In this document: positions 7,463-14,323 of the stretch, one piece after another
How the letters are laid out: every line of letters begins with the position of its first letter
How positions within the stretch are numbered: the first letter of the stretch is position 1
Program-made: the position numbers and the translations under genes
The notes under the pieces: model-generated
Seen by the model: only the letters and a program-made list of their open reading frames with translations
The model's database searches: none
Told to the model about the DNA's origin: nothing
Assembly: GCF_029624655.1 (NCBI RefSeq)
Contig: NZ_JARRSA010000034.1
Coordinates: 1 to 40,179 of the forward strand
Origin: Roseicyclus salinarum
Lineage (GTDB): Bacteria; Pseudomonadota; Alphaproteobacteria; Rhodobacterales; Rhodobacteraceae
Reading direction: 5' to 3'
DNA: 40,179 bases

Positions 7463-8164
7463 ATGCAGGTTGACGGCAGCGCGGAGTATCGGCGCTACGG
7501 GATTTACGTCGTGCCCGAGGGCGGTTTCTACCGCGCGGGCGCGGCCTGGCTCGGATGGGACAGCCTGCGCGGCGAGGCGGCCGGGCAGCCCGCGGTCGAC
7601 GGCCTTCCGGGCGATCCCGCGGACCTGACCGCGACGCCGAGGAAATACGGCTTTCACGGAACGATCAAGCCGCCGTTCCGCCTCGCGGCCGGAACGGACG
7701 CCGCCGCGCTCGACGCCGCCGCCCGCGCCTTCTGCGCCACGCGCGCCCCCGTCGAGATCCCCGCCCTCGAGGTGCGCCGCCTTGGCGGCTTCGTCGCCGT
7801 CGTGCCCGTCGAGCCGAGCGCGGCGCTCGCCGATCTGGCCGCCGCCACCGTCGAGGCGCTCGATCCGTTCCGCGCGCGCCCCGATGCGGCCGAGCTCGCC
7901 CGCCGCCGCAAGCCGGGCCTTACCCAGCGGCAGGACGCGCTTCTGCAAAGCTGGGGCTATCCTTACGTGATGGAGGAATTCCGCTTCCACCTCACGCTGA
8001 CCGGCAAACTGCACCGCGACGACGCGGACCGGGCGCGCGACGCGCTCGCCGCCCATTTCGCGCCGCTTCTGCCGGCCCCCTTCAGGATCGGCAGCCTCTG
8101 CCTCATGGGCGAGGACCCGGAGGGACGCTTCCACCTCGCGCACCGCTATACCCTCTCGGGATAG
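7463..8164 (+). CDS. DUF1045 2H-type phosphoesterase of phosphonate operons
   Basis: A 233-residue protein of the family often found in C-P lyase operons and annotated only as a phosphonate metabolism protein. Two HxT motifs, H65-G-T67 (in FHGTIKPPF) and H176-L-T178 (in FHLTLTGKL), are the catalytic signature of 2H phosphoesterases, which open cyclic phosphodiesters. No phnP is visible in the window, so this protein may hydrolyse 5-phosphoribosyl 1,2-cyclic phosphate, the product of C-P bond cleavage; this is inference. GGAGG at 7453-7457 fixes the start. The gene is antisense to the rest of the phn operon: it starts 10 bases from phnM and its last 19 bases overlap the end of phnN. Confidence 0.85.
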   Translation: MQVDGSAEYRRYGIYVVPEGGFYRAGAAWLGWDSLRGEAAGQPAVDGLPGDPADLTATPRKYGFHGTIKPPFRLAAGTDAAALDAAARAFCATRAPVEIPALEVRRLGGFVAVVPVEPSAALADLAAATVEALDPFRARPDAAELARRRKPGLTQRQDALLQSWGYPYVMEEFRFHLTLTGKLHRDDADRARDALAAHFAPLLPAPFRIGSLCLMGEDPEGRFHLAHRYTLSG

Positions 8165-8691
8165 AGCGCGGCAAGCGCGGCGTCGACCGCCGTCTCGAGG
8201 CGGCCCGAATTGTCGATCTCGATGATGCGAAGCCCCTCGGGCATTGGCGGCGCGGGTCGCGACAGCCGCCGCGCGATCTCGGCTGGCCCCTCGCGGCCGC
8301 GCCCCGCCAGCCGCGAGGCGAGCACGTCGGGCCGGGTGGTGACATGCAGCACGTGCAGCGCCTCGAACCGCAGCGCCGCGCTCGACAGCACGCCGCGCGA
8401 CAGGTTCACGATCGCGTCGCGCCCCGTCTCCAGCACGTCGCGCACCGTCGCGGGAACGCCGTAGCTCAGCCCGTGCGCCTTCCAGTGCAGCGCGAAGTCG
8501 CCGCCCGCCGCGCGCGCCGCGAACAGCGCGGGGCTCGCCGTCTCGTGGTCCTCACCGCCCGCCTCGCGCGCCCGCGTGATCACGCGCCGCACCCGGTGAA
8601 GGTCGGGTCGCCGCGCGCAAAGCGCATCGATCAGGCTGTCCTTGCCGACGCCCGAAGGCCCGACGACCGCAACGAGGCGCCCGGCCGTCAC
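8146..8691 (-). CDS. phnN: Ribose 1,5-bisphosphate phosphokinase PhnN
   Basis: A 181-residue guanylate-kinase-like P-loop enzyme that phosphorylates ribose 1,5-bisphosphate to phosphoribosyl diphosphate, linking phosphonate breakdown to nucleotide synthesis. The P-loop GPSGVGKDS is at residues 11-19, followed by RRVITRA, the HWKAHGLSYG segment and the late VLHVTTRPDVLASRLAGRGRE region seen in PhnN. The start is a GTG at 8689-8691 overlapping the phnL stop as GTGA; this places the P-loop at the family's usual distance from the N-terminus. Its 3' end runs 19 bases into the oppositely directed DUF1045 gene. Confidence 0.92.
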   Translation of the reverse strand: MTAGRLVAVVGPSGVGKDSLIDALCARRPDLHRVRRVITRAREAGGEDHETASPALFAARAAGGDFALHWKAHGLSYGVPATVRDVLETGRDAIVNLSRGVLSSAALRFEALHVLHVTTRPDVLASRLAGRGREGPAEIARRLSRPAPPMPEGLRIIEIDNSGRLETAVDAALAALYPERV

Positions 8692-9377
8692 GCGGCCGCC
8701 CCCGGCGAGAAGCCGGTCACGTCGATCTCGCGGTCGGCCACGCGAGACCGAGCCTCGAGGTCGTGGAAGATGCCCACGATCGCCGCGCCGCCCGCCTTGG
8801 CCTCCTCGATCAGGCCCAGCACCGTCTCGCGGTTCTGCGCATCCAGGCTCGCCGTGGGCTCGTCGAGCAGGAGCGCGGGACAGGCATGGGCAAAGCCGCG
8901 CGCGATGTTCACCCGTTGCTGCTCGCCGCCCGAGAAGGTCGTGGGCGACAGCGACCAGAGCGCCTCGGGAATGCGCAGTCGCGTCAACAGCTCCCGCGCC
9001 CGCGCCCGCGCCTCCTCCTCCGGCCGTCCCAGCGCCAGAAGCGGCTCGGCCACCACGTCGAGCGTCGGCACCCGCGGCACAACGCGCAGGAACTGCGACA
9101 CGTATCCCAGCGTCTCGCGCCGAAGCGCCAGGATCTCGCGCGGCGCAGCGCGGGTGATGTCGAGCCCGCCGATGGACACCCGTCCCGCCTGCGCCAGGTA
9201 ATTGCCGTAGAGGATACGTATTACGGTGGACTTGCCCGCCCCGCTCGCACCGGTCAGCGCCACGCATTCGCCTGCCGCGACGGCGAAGCCCGCGCCATCG
9301 ATCACGGGGATCGTCACGCCGCCCTGGTTGTGCAGCGTGAAGGATTTTCCAAGGTTCTCGACTTCGATCATCGCCAT
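8688..9377 (-). CDS. phnL: C-P lyase ABC-type ATPase PhnL
   Basis: A 229-residue ABC-ATPase-like protein of the C-P lyase machinery. Walker A GASGAGKST is at residues 43-51, the signature FSGGEQQR at 148-155, and Walker B PALLLDE at 167-173. The phrase PTTFSGGEQQRVNIARGF and length fit PhnL. In known systems PhnL with PhnGHI supports formation of the ribosyl phosphonate triphosphate, though no transport role exists. It lies one base after phnK and overlaps phnN. Confidence 0.93.
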   Translation of the reverse strand: MAMIEVENLGKSFTLHNQGGVTIPVIDGAGFAVAAGECVALTGASGAGKSTVIRILYGNYLAQAGRVSIGGLDITRAAPREILALRRETLGYVSQFLRVVPRVPTLDVVAEPLLALGRPEEEARARARELLTRLRIPEALWSLSPTTFSGGEQQRVNIARGFAHACPALLLDEPTASLDAQNRETVLGLIEEAKAGGAAIVGIFHDLEARSRVADREIDVTGFSPGAAA

Positions 9378-9378
9378 C

Positions 9379-10149
9379 TCACACCTGCAGGACCGAACTG
9401 ACGAGAAGCTGCGTATAGGCCGCCTGCGGATCGTCGAGAACCTGGTCGGTCAGCCCCGTCTCGATCACCGCCCCGTCCTTCATCACCATCAGCCGGTCGG
9501 CCAGAAGACGCACCACCGCAAGGTCGTGCGTCACCACGATCGCCGACAGGCCCATGCGCCGCACCAGCCCCCTGATCAGGTCCAGAAGCCGCGCCTGCAC
9601 GCTCACGTCGAGCCCGCCCGTGGGCTCGTCCATGAACACCAGCCGCGGCCCCGTCACGAGGTTCCGCGCGATCTGAAGCCGCTGCTGCATCCCCCCCGAA
9701 AAGGCCGAGGGCCTGTCGTCCACCCGGTCCTCGTGGATCTCCACCCGCTCCAGCCAGTCGAGCGCCTGGCCCCGGATCTCGCCGTAATGCCGCGCGCCCA
9801 CCGCCATCAGCCTCTCGCCGACGTTGCCGCCCGCGCTGATGCGCATCCGCAGGCCGTCGCGCGGGTTCTGGTGCACGAATGCCCAGTCGGTGCGCCCCAG
9901 CATCCGCCGCTCGGGCTCGGACATGGCCAGCACATCGCGCGGCCCCTCGGCGCGGGTGTCGAAGATCACCTCGCCACGGTCGGGCGGCAGATGCCCCGCA
10001 AGGCAGTTCAGAAGCGTCGACTTGCCCGACCCGCTCTCGCCCACGATGCCCAGGACCTCCCCGGGCCAGAGCGAGAACGAGACGTCGGCGCATCCGACGC
10101 GCCCGCCATAGGTCCTGGTGAGGTCTTTCACCTCCAGAAGCGGTGTCAT
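9379..10149 (-). CDS. phnK: C-P lyase ABC-type ATPase PhnK
   Basis: A 256-residue ABC ATPase that binds the PhnGHIJ core in characterised C-P lyase. Walker A GESGSGKST is at residues 37-45; FSGGMQQRLQIARNL is the signature and LVFMDEPTGGLDVS the Walker B region. The ATG at 10147-10149 (MTPLLEVKDL) is taken as start because the reading frame upstream runs through the dispersed repeat at 10157-10188 and is not PhnK-like. A 79-base spacer separates it from phnJ. Confidence 0.94.
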   Translation of the reverse strand: MTPLLEVKDLTRTYGGRVGCADVSFSLWPGEVLGIVGESGSGKSTLLNCLAGHLPPDRGEVIFDTRAEGPRDVLAMSEPERRMLGRTDWAFVHQNPRDGLRMRISAGGNVGERLMAVGARHYGEIRGQALDWLERVEIHEDRVDDRPSAFSGGMQQRLQIARNLVTGPRLVFMDEPTGGLDVSVQARLLDLIRGLVRRMGLSAIVVTHDLAVVRLLADRLMVMKDGAVIETGLTDQVLDDPQAAYTQLLVSSVLQV

Positions 10150-10156
10150 GCCCCCT

Positions 10157-10188
10157 GCCCCTTCATCTTTCCCGAAATACGCAAATCG
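10157..10188. repeat. Dispersed intergenic repeat, copy 2
   Basis: GCCCCTTCATCTTTCCCGAA followed by ATACGCAAATCG, a near copy of 6221-6250. Here it lies inside an operon, in the 79-base spacer between phnJ and phnK, just ahead of the phnK start codon. Confidence 0.5.
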
Positions 10189-10228
10189 TCGCCCGTCCAT
10201 GCGCGCCACGCCGCCAGGTGAGGCCGGT

Positions 10229-11059
10229 TCATGCCGCCTCTCCCCGCCGCGAGGCGCAGTGGTCCGTGTCCGAGCAGACGAACATCCGCCCGCCCGCGTC
10301 GTCTGTGATGACCTCGTCGAGATAGGTGTCCTCCGCCCCGCAGAGCGCGCAGGGATGCGGCGCCCTCGAGGGATCGAAGGGATAATCCTCGAAATCGAGG
10401 CTCACCACCCTCGTCCAGGGCGGCACCGCGTAGATCCGCTGCTCGCGCCCCGCGCCGAACAGCTGCAGCGCCGCGCTCTCCAGCTTGGGGTTGTCGAACT
10501 TGGGGATCGGCGAGGGATCCATGACGTAGCGCCCCTCGACCTTCACGGGATAGGCATAGGCCGTCGCGATCTCGCCATGCCGCGAGATGTCCTCGTATAG
10601 CTTGACGTGCATCAGACCGTAATCCTCCAGTGCGTGCATCTTGCGCGTCTCGACCTCGGAGGGTTCGAGGAACCTGAGCGGTTCGGGGATCGGCACCTGG
10701 TAGACGAGGATCTGCTCGCCGGTCAGCGGCGCCTCGGGGATGCGGTGGCGGGTCTGGATGATCGTCGCCTCCGACGTCCTTCCGGTCACCGCGACCCCGG
10801 CCGTCTTCTCGAAGAACTTGCGGATCGAGACCGCGTTCGTGGTGTCGTCGGCGCCCTGGTCGATGACCTTGAGCGTGTCGTCGGGCGTGAGGCACGCGGC
10901 CGTGACCTGCACGCCGCCCGTGCCCCAGCCGTAGGGCATCGGCATCTCGCGGGAGGCGAAAGGCACCTGGTAGCCCGGCACCGCGACGCCCTTCAGGATG
11001 GCGCGGCGGATCATCCGCTTCGTCTGCTCGTCGAGATAGGCGAAGTTGTAGTCAGACAT
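10229..11059 (-). CDS. phnJ: Carbon-phosphorus lyase PhnJ (radical SAM)
   Basis: The 276-residue enzyme that breaks the C-P bond of ribose 1-methylphosphonate 5-phosphate by radical chemistry, releasing methane or another alkane. Four cysteines are in place: C237, C240 and C262 form the CX2CX21C cluster motif characteristic of PhnJ, and C268 matches the additional conserved cysteine. The N-terminal VPGYQVPFASREMPMPYGWGTGG segment contains the glycine (G29) used as the glycyl radical in the family. GGAGGAG lies 7-8 bases before the ATG at 11057-11059 (MSDYNFAYLDEQ), which fixes the start; the in-frame upstream extension to 11269 lacks family resemblance. A 255-base spacer with a hairpin precedes it. 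Confidence 0.96.
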   Translation of the reverse strand: MSDYNFAYLDEQTKRMIRRAILKGVAVPGYQVPFASREMPMPYGWGTGGVQVTAACLTPDDTLKVIDQGADDTTNAVSIRKFFEKTAGVAVTGRTSEATIIQTRHRIPEAPLTGEQILVYQVPIPEPLRFLEPSEVETRKMHALEDYGLMHVKLYEDISRHGEIATAYAYPVKVEGRYVMDPSPIPKFDNPKLESAALQLFGAGREQRIYAVPPWTRVVSLDFEDYPFDPSRAPHPCALCGAEDTYLDEVITDDAGGRMFVCSDTDHCASRRGEAA

Positions 11060-11161
11060 GGGCGGCTCCTCCTGCGGACCTTCGGCGACACGAAGTCTCC
11101 GGTTTCCGCACGCATCGTCTCGACCCGAACGGGAGAGCTGACTGCCGGACGGATGGATGTT

Positions 11162-11195
11162 CGTCATCCCGGGAGGGATCTTCGCCCTCCTGACG
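11162..11195 (-). promoter_or_regulatory. Stem-loop in the phnI-phnJ spacer
   Basis: GGAGGG (11172-11177) pairs with CCCTCC (11185-11190) over a 7-base loop, and CGTCA (11162-11166) pairs with TGACG (11191-11195), leaving five bases bulged on one side. That gives an 11-bp stem in a 255-base spacer where the rest of the operon has overlaps or 1-80 bases. There is no T-run, so an RNA processing or stability role is more likely than termination. Confidence 0.45.
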
Positions 11196-11314
11196 GGACG
11201 CCTGGCGATCATCGCGAACTGGCCCGAGAGCGACGCGGCGAAGTTCTGCGAGCATAGCCCCGGCTTCATCGACGGCGTCGGCGGCGGGGACGGGAGAGGC
11301 GGAGGCGACCGGGC

Positions 11315-12406
11315 TCATTCCGCGGCCTCCCGTTGCGCGCCGTCCGCCGCCTCGCGCCTGAGCCTTCGGATCAGCTCCAGCTCGGACTGGAAATCGACGT
11401 AGTGCGGCAGCTTGATGTGCTCGAGGAAGCCCGTCGCCTGCACGTTGTCGGCATGGTAGAGCACGAACTCTGCGTTCTGGGCGGGCGCGCCCACGTCGTC
11501 CTCTCCCAGCTCCTCCCAGCGGAGCGCGCGGTCCACCAGCGCCATCGAGATCGCCTTGCGCTCGGTCTGACCGAACACCAGGCCGTAGCCGCGCGTGAAC
11601 TGCGGCGGCTCGGTCCTGGAGCCCGTGAACTGGTTGACCGTCTCGCATTCGGTCAGCACCACCTCGCCGATCTCGATCGAGAAGCCGAGTTCGGGGATAT
11701 CCATTTCCACCGGAACGGTTCCGATGCGCAATTCGCCCACGAAGGGGTGGTTCCGCCCGTATCCGCGCTGCGTGGAATAGGCCATCGACAGCACGAAGCC
11801 CTCGTCGCCGCGCGTCAGGGCCTGAAGGCGCAGCGGCCGGTCGGCGGGAAAGTCGAGCGGCTCGCGCGTCAGGTCGCGCGGGGTGGCGGCGCCCTCGGGC
11901 TCGCCCTGGATCAGCTCCTCGCGGGCGAGGAAGTCGGTGACATGGGGCATCGGCGCCTCGGCCGCCGGCCCTCGGTCCGGCACCGGCACCTCCATCCCCT
12001 CGGCGGCGAGCGCGAAGTCGAGAAGCCGGTGGGTGTAGTCGAAGGTCGGCCCCAAAACCTGCCCGCCGGGCAGATCCTTGAACGTGGCCGAGATGCGCCG
12101 GTCGCAGTCCATCGCGGCCGTGTCCACGGGACGCGAAGCGCCGAAGCGCGGCAGCGTCGTGCGGTAGGCGCGGATCAGGAACACCGCCTCGATCAGGTCG
12201 CCCCGCGCCTGCTTGATCGCCAGCGCCGCGAGGTCGGGATCGAACAGCGAGCCCTCGGCCATCACGCGGTTCACCGCGAGGCTCAACTGCTCGCGGATCT
12301 GCGCCACGCCAAGCTCGGCCACGCCCGGATCGCCGCGCCGTTCCTCCGCGAGCCATGCATGGGCGTTGTCGATCGCCCGCTCGCCGCCCTTGACCGCCAC
12401 ATACAT
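11315..12406 (-). CDS. phnI: C-P lyase subunit PhnI
   Basis: A 363-residue core subunit, close to the usual PhnI length. PhnI is the nucleosidase that, with PhnG, PhnH and PhnL, swaps adenine of ATP for the phosphonate. Typical stretches are MYVAVKGGERAIDNAHAWLAEERRG at the start (first 20 residues read MYVAVKGGERAIDNAHAWLA), LSLAVNRVMAEGSLFDPDLAALA, TDFLAREELI and SMAYSTQRGYGRNHPFVGE. It follows phnH by three bases. Its stop overlaps an ATG at 11316-11318 that could open an 88-codon frame through the spacer; that frame shows no recognisable family. Confidence 0.95.
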   Translation of the reverse strand: MYVAVKGGERAIDNAHAWLAEERRGDPGVAELGVAQIREQLSLAVNRVMAEGSLFDPDLAALAIKQARGDLIEAVFLIRAYRTTLPRFGASRPVDTAAMDCDRRISATFKDLPGGQVLGPTFDYTHRLLDFALAAEGMEVPVPDRGPAAEAPMPHVTDFLAREELIQGEPEGAATPRDLTREPLDFPADRPLRLQALTRGDEGFVLSMAYSTQRGYGRNHPFVGELRIGTVPVEMDIPELGFSIEIGEVVLTECETVNQFTGSRTEPPQFTRGYGLVFGQTERKAISMALVDRALRWEELGEDDVGAPAQNAEFVLYHADNVQATGFLEHIKLPHYVDFQSELELIRRLRREAADGAQREAAE

Positions 12407-12409
12407 CGC

Positions 12410-12979
12410 TCAGCCCTCCTCGACACGGGTGGAGCGCGGCAGCCCCGCCACGCGGTCCGCGCAGGTGAAGAAACAGTCGAAGCCCAGCGGAAAGCGCGCG
12501 CGGTTCTCGCGGAACGCCCCGATCTCCGGCAGCGACAGGGCCGCACTCGTCTCGATGCCGGGGCCGGTCAGGCGCGCGCCCGCCGCCTCGAGCCGCGCGA
12601 CCTCGACGATCAGCGTCGCGGCGCGGTCGGGATACTCAGCCGTGCCAAACGCGAAGCGCGACACGGGCGCAAGCGCCTCCCAGGTTCCCAGGGCGAAGGA
12701 CGCCGCCTCGGCCGGAACCAGCGGCGCGCCGGTGTGGAAGGCGATCCAGCCGCGCAGATCCTCGCTGTCGTGCGAGGGCGCGAGGTGAAGCGGCGTGGTC
12801 GTGTCGCACAGCGTCAGAAGAAGCGCGCCCGCGGCCGGCGAACACGGCGCGGGCGGCGCGGCGCCGTCGAGCCGCTCGATCCGGCCGGGCCGCGACAACG
12901 CCTGGAGCGCGCCGCGAAAGGCATGGGCCGCGTGGCGCGGCGGATCGGCGAAACCGCCGTCGAGATGCGAGGCGCTCAT
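12410..12979 (-). CDS. phnH: C-P lyase subunit PhnH
   Basis: A 189-residue core subunit of the PhnGHIJ complex. Family features include HAFRGALQALSRPG near residue 19, TLCDTTTPLHLA near 56, WIAFHTGAPLVP near 77, and GPGIETSAALSLP near 138. The ATG overlaps the phnG stop as ATGA, so translation is coupled. PhnH binds in the complex as an adaptor; it has PLP-fold ancestry but no catalytic residues of its own, which is family knowledge. Confidence 0.93.
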   Translation of the reverse strand: MSASHLDGGFADPPRHAAHAFRGALQALSRPGRIERLDGAAPPAPCSPAAGALLLTLCDTTTPLHLAPSHDSEDLRGWIAFHTGAPLVPAEAASFALGTWEALAPVSRFAFGTAEYPDRAATLIVEVARLEAAGARLTGPGIETSAALSLPEIGAFRENRARFPLGFDCFFTCADRVAGLPRSTRVEEG

Positions 12980-13464
12980 GCGTTGTCCCCCCTGACCATC
13001 GTGAAGAACTCGACCCGTGTCGCCGCCGCCTTCTCGGCGCGGTCCGTGCGACGCGCCTCGGCGGCCCGGCGCAGCGGCGCGAGGATCGCGGCGTCCAGCG
13101 CGTCGGCCTCGCCCGCCTCGGACAGCGCGTCGACCAGCGCGGCGATGAGGGCGGCGTCCTTGCTGCGGCCCTGAACGTGGCCGTGGCCGACCGTGCCGTT
13201 GCCAAGCCGAACCGACGCGCGCGCCACCGTCATCTCGCCGAGGTTGAAGGGCGCGCCCGTCGCGCCGGCCCGCCCGCGCACCATGACCGTGCCGATTTCG
13301 GGCGACCTGAGGACCTCATGGGCGGGCACCGCGCGCTCTTCCAGCCACCCCTCCCAGAGCGCCCGAAGCACGTCGTCCTGCGCCTTGGCGAGCGTGGACA
13401 GCCTTGCGCGGCGGCGCTCCGTTCCCTGCGCGCCGCCAGTGGCGTGAAGCGTGGAATTCGACAT
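12976..13464 (-). CDS. phnG: C-P lyase subunit PhnG
   Basis: A 162-residue core subunit, first gene of phnGHIJKLN. RRARLSTLAKAQ, LRSPEIGTVMVRGRAGATGAPFNLGEMTVAR (split between residues 53 and 84) and GHGHVQGRSKDAALIAALVDAL are typical of PhnG. The ATG at 13462-13464 is used; the ribosome binding site is weak (GAGCAAG). The 97-base region between it and phnF carries AT-rich half-sites and is the likely control point of the operon. Confidence 0.93.
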   Translation of the reverse strand: MSNSTLHATGGAQGTERRRARLSTLAKAQDDVLRALWEGWLEERAVPAHEVLRSPEIGTVMVRGRAGATGAPFNLGEMTVARASVRLGNGTVGHGHVQGRSKDAALIAALVDALSEAGEADALDAAILAPLRRAAEARRTDRAEKAAATRVEFFTMVRGDNA

Positions 13465-13472
13465 CTTGCTCG

Positions 13473-13501
13473 GTTGTCCATTTATATATACAACTATACA
13501 A
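13473..13501. promoter_or_regulatory. Putative PhnF operator and promoter between phnG and phnF
   Basis: In otherwise GC-rich DNA an AT-rich patch holds TATACAA at 13487-13493 and again at 13495-13501, with an opposed half-site GTTGT at 13473-13477; GTTGT and ACAAC (13490-13494) make an inverted repeat. GntR/UTRA repressors of the PhnF type bind TTGTATA-like inverted half-sites. On the minus strand TATAGT or TATATA could serve as the -10 of phnG. Repressor binding here is inferred. Confidence 0.5.
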
Positions 13502-13542
13502 ATTCTTACCCCGAGCCCGCCCCTTGGTGCAAGGGCGTCGGC

Positions 13543-13560
13543 ATGAAGTTTTGGTGACAC
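13543..13560 (-). promoter_or_regulatory. Possible Pho box upstream of phnG
   Basis: On the minus strand GTGTCAC (13560-13554) and ACTTCAT (13549-13543) are separated by four bases, an 11-bp period as in PhoB sites. It is farther from the likely -10 of phnG than a classical Pho box, so this is a weaker candidate than the sites near phnD. Confidence 0.3.
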
Positions 13561-13561
13561 C

Positions 13562-14278
13562 TTGGCACGACCGGCACTCTGGACCGCCATCCGCGACAGC
13601 ATCGCCCATGACATCTCGCGCGGGCAGTACGGCCCCGGCGACAGGCTGCCGACCGAAGCGCAGCTTGCCGCGCGCTTCGGCGTCAACCGTCACACGGTGC
13701 GGCGCGCGCTCGCGGCGCTGGCCGAGGCGGGGACGGTCCACGCGCGGCGCGGCGCGGGCGTCTTCGTCCAGCACCGCCCCACGCCCTATGCGATCGGCCG
13801 CCGGGTCAGGTTCCACCAGAACCTGCTCGCCGCCGGCCGCGTTCCCGAAAAGACGGTGCTGCTTCTTGAGACGCGCGCTGCAGGCCCCGCCGAGGCCGAG
13901 GCGCTCGGCCTCGCGCCCGAGGCCCCGGTTCACGTCTACGAGGCGCTGAGCCTGTCGGACGGGGTGCCGTTCTCGGTATCGCGCTCGGTGTTTCCCGCCG
14001 CCCGCCTGCCCGCGATGCTGGACGCGCTCCGCGAGACGGGGTCCGTGACCGCGGCCTTCGAGGCGCACGGCATCGACGATTACATGCGCGAGCGCACCGA
14101 GATCACGGCCAAGGCCGCCAGCCCGACGATGGCCGCCCAGCTGCGGCTCGCCCCCGGCGCGCCGGTCCTTCGGACGGTCGGCGTCAACGTGGACGGCGAC
14201 GGCAAGCCGCTCGAATACGGGCGGACCTGGTTCGCGGCGGACCGTGTGGCGCTGACGCTCGGGCCGGGCGACGCCTGA
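13562..14278 (+). CDS. phnF: GntR-family phosphonate repressor PhnF
   Basis: A 238-residue HutC-subfamily GntR regulator. The winged helix is at residues 5-69 (PGDRLPTEAQLAARFGVNRHTVRRALAALAEAG region, split at residue 45), and a UTRA ligand-binding domain fills about 75-235. The frame opens at a TTG (13562-13564), and a stop codon lies 18 bases upstream, so TTG is the only start that gives the complete helix-turn-helix; no clear ribosome binding site is visible. Placement opposite phnG is the standard one for PhnF, which represses the phn genes and usually itself. Confidence 0.9.
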   Translation: MARPALWTAIRDSIAHDISRGQYGPGDRLPTEAQLAARFGVNRHTVRRALAALAEAGTVHARRGAGVFVQHRPTPYAIGRRVRFHQNLLAAGRVPEKTVLLLETRAAGPAEAEALGLAPEAPVHVYEALSLSDGVPFSVSRSVFPAARLPAMLDALRETGSVTAAFEAHGIDDYMRERTEITAKAASPTMAAQLRLAPGAPVLRTVGVNVDGDGKPLEYGRTWFAADRVALTLGPGDA

Positions 14279-14323
14279 CCGGTTCGACCCATCGCCGCGC
14301 CCCGCGCGCGCCGCGATCCGGCG

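Noticed and set aside
10150-10209. N-terminal extension of phnK upstream of 10149
   Set aside because: The extra residues come from the dispersed repeat, and PhnK similarity starts at MTPLLEV.
11060-11269. N-terminal extension of phnJ
   Set aside because: No resemblance to PhnJ, and a strong GGAGGAG site precedes the ATG at 11057-11059.
11333-13174. 613-codon plus-strand frame across phnI-phnH-phnG
   Set aside because: Antisense to three certain genes and without any family resemblance.
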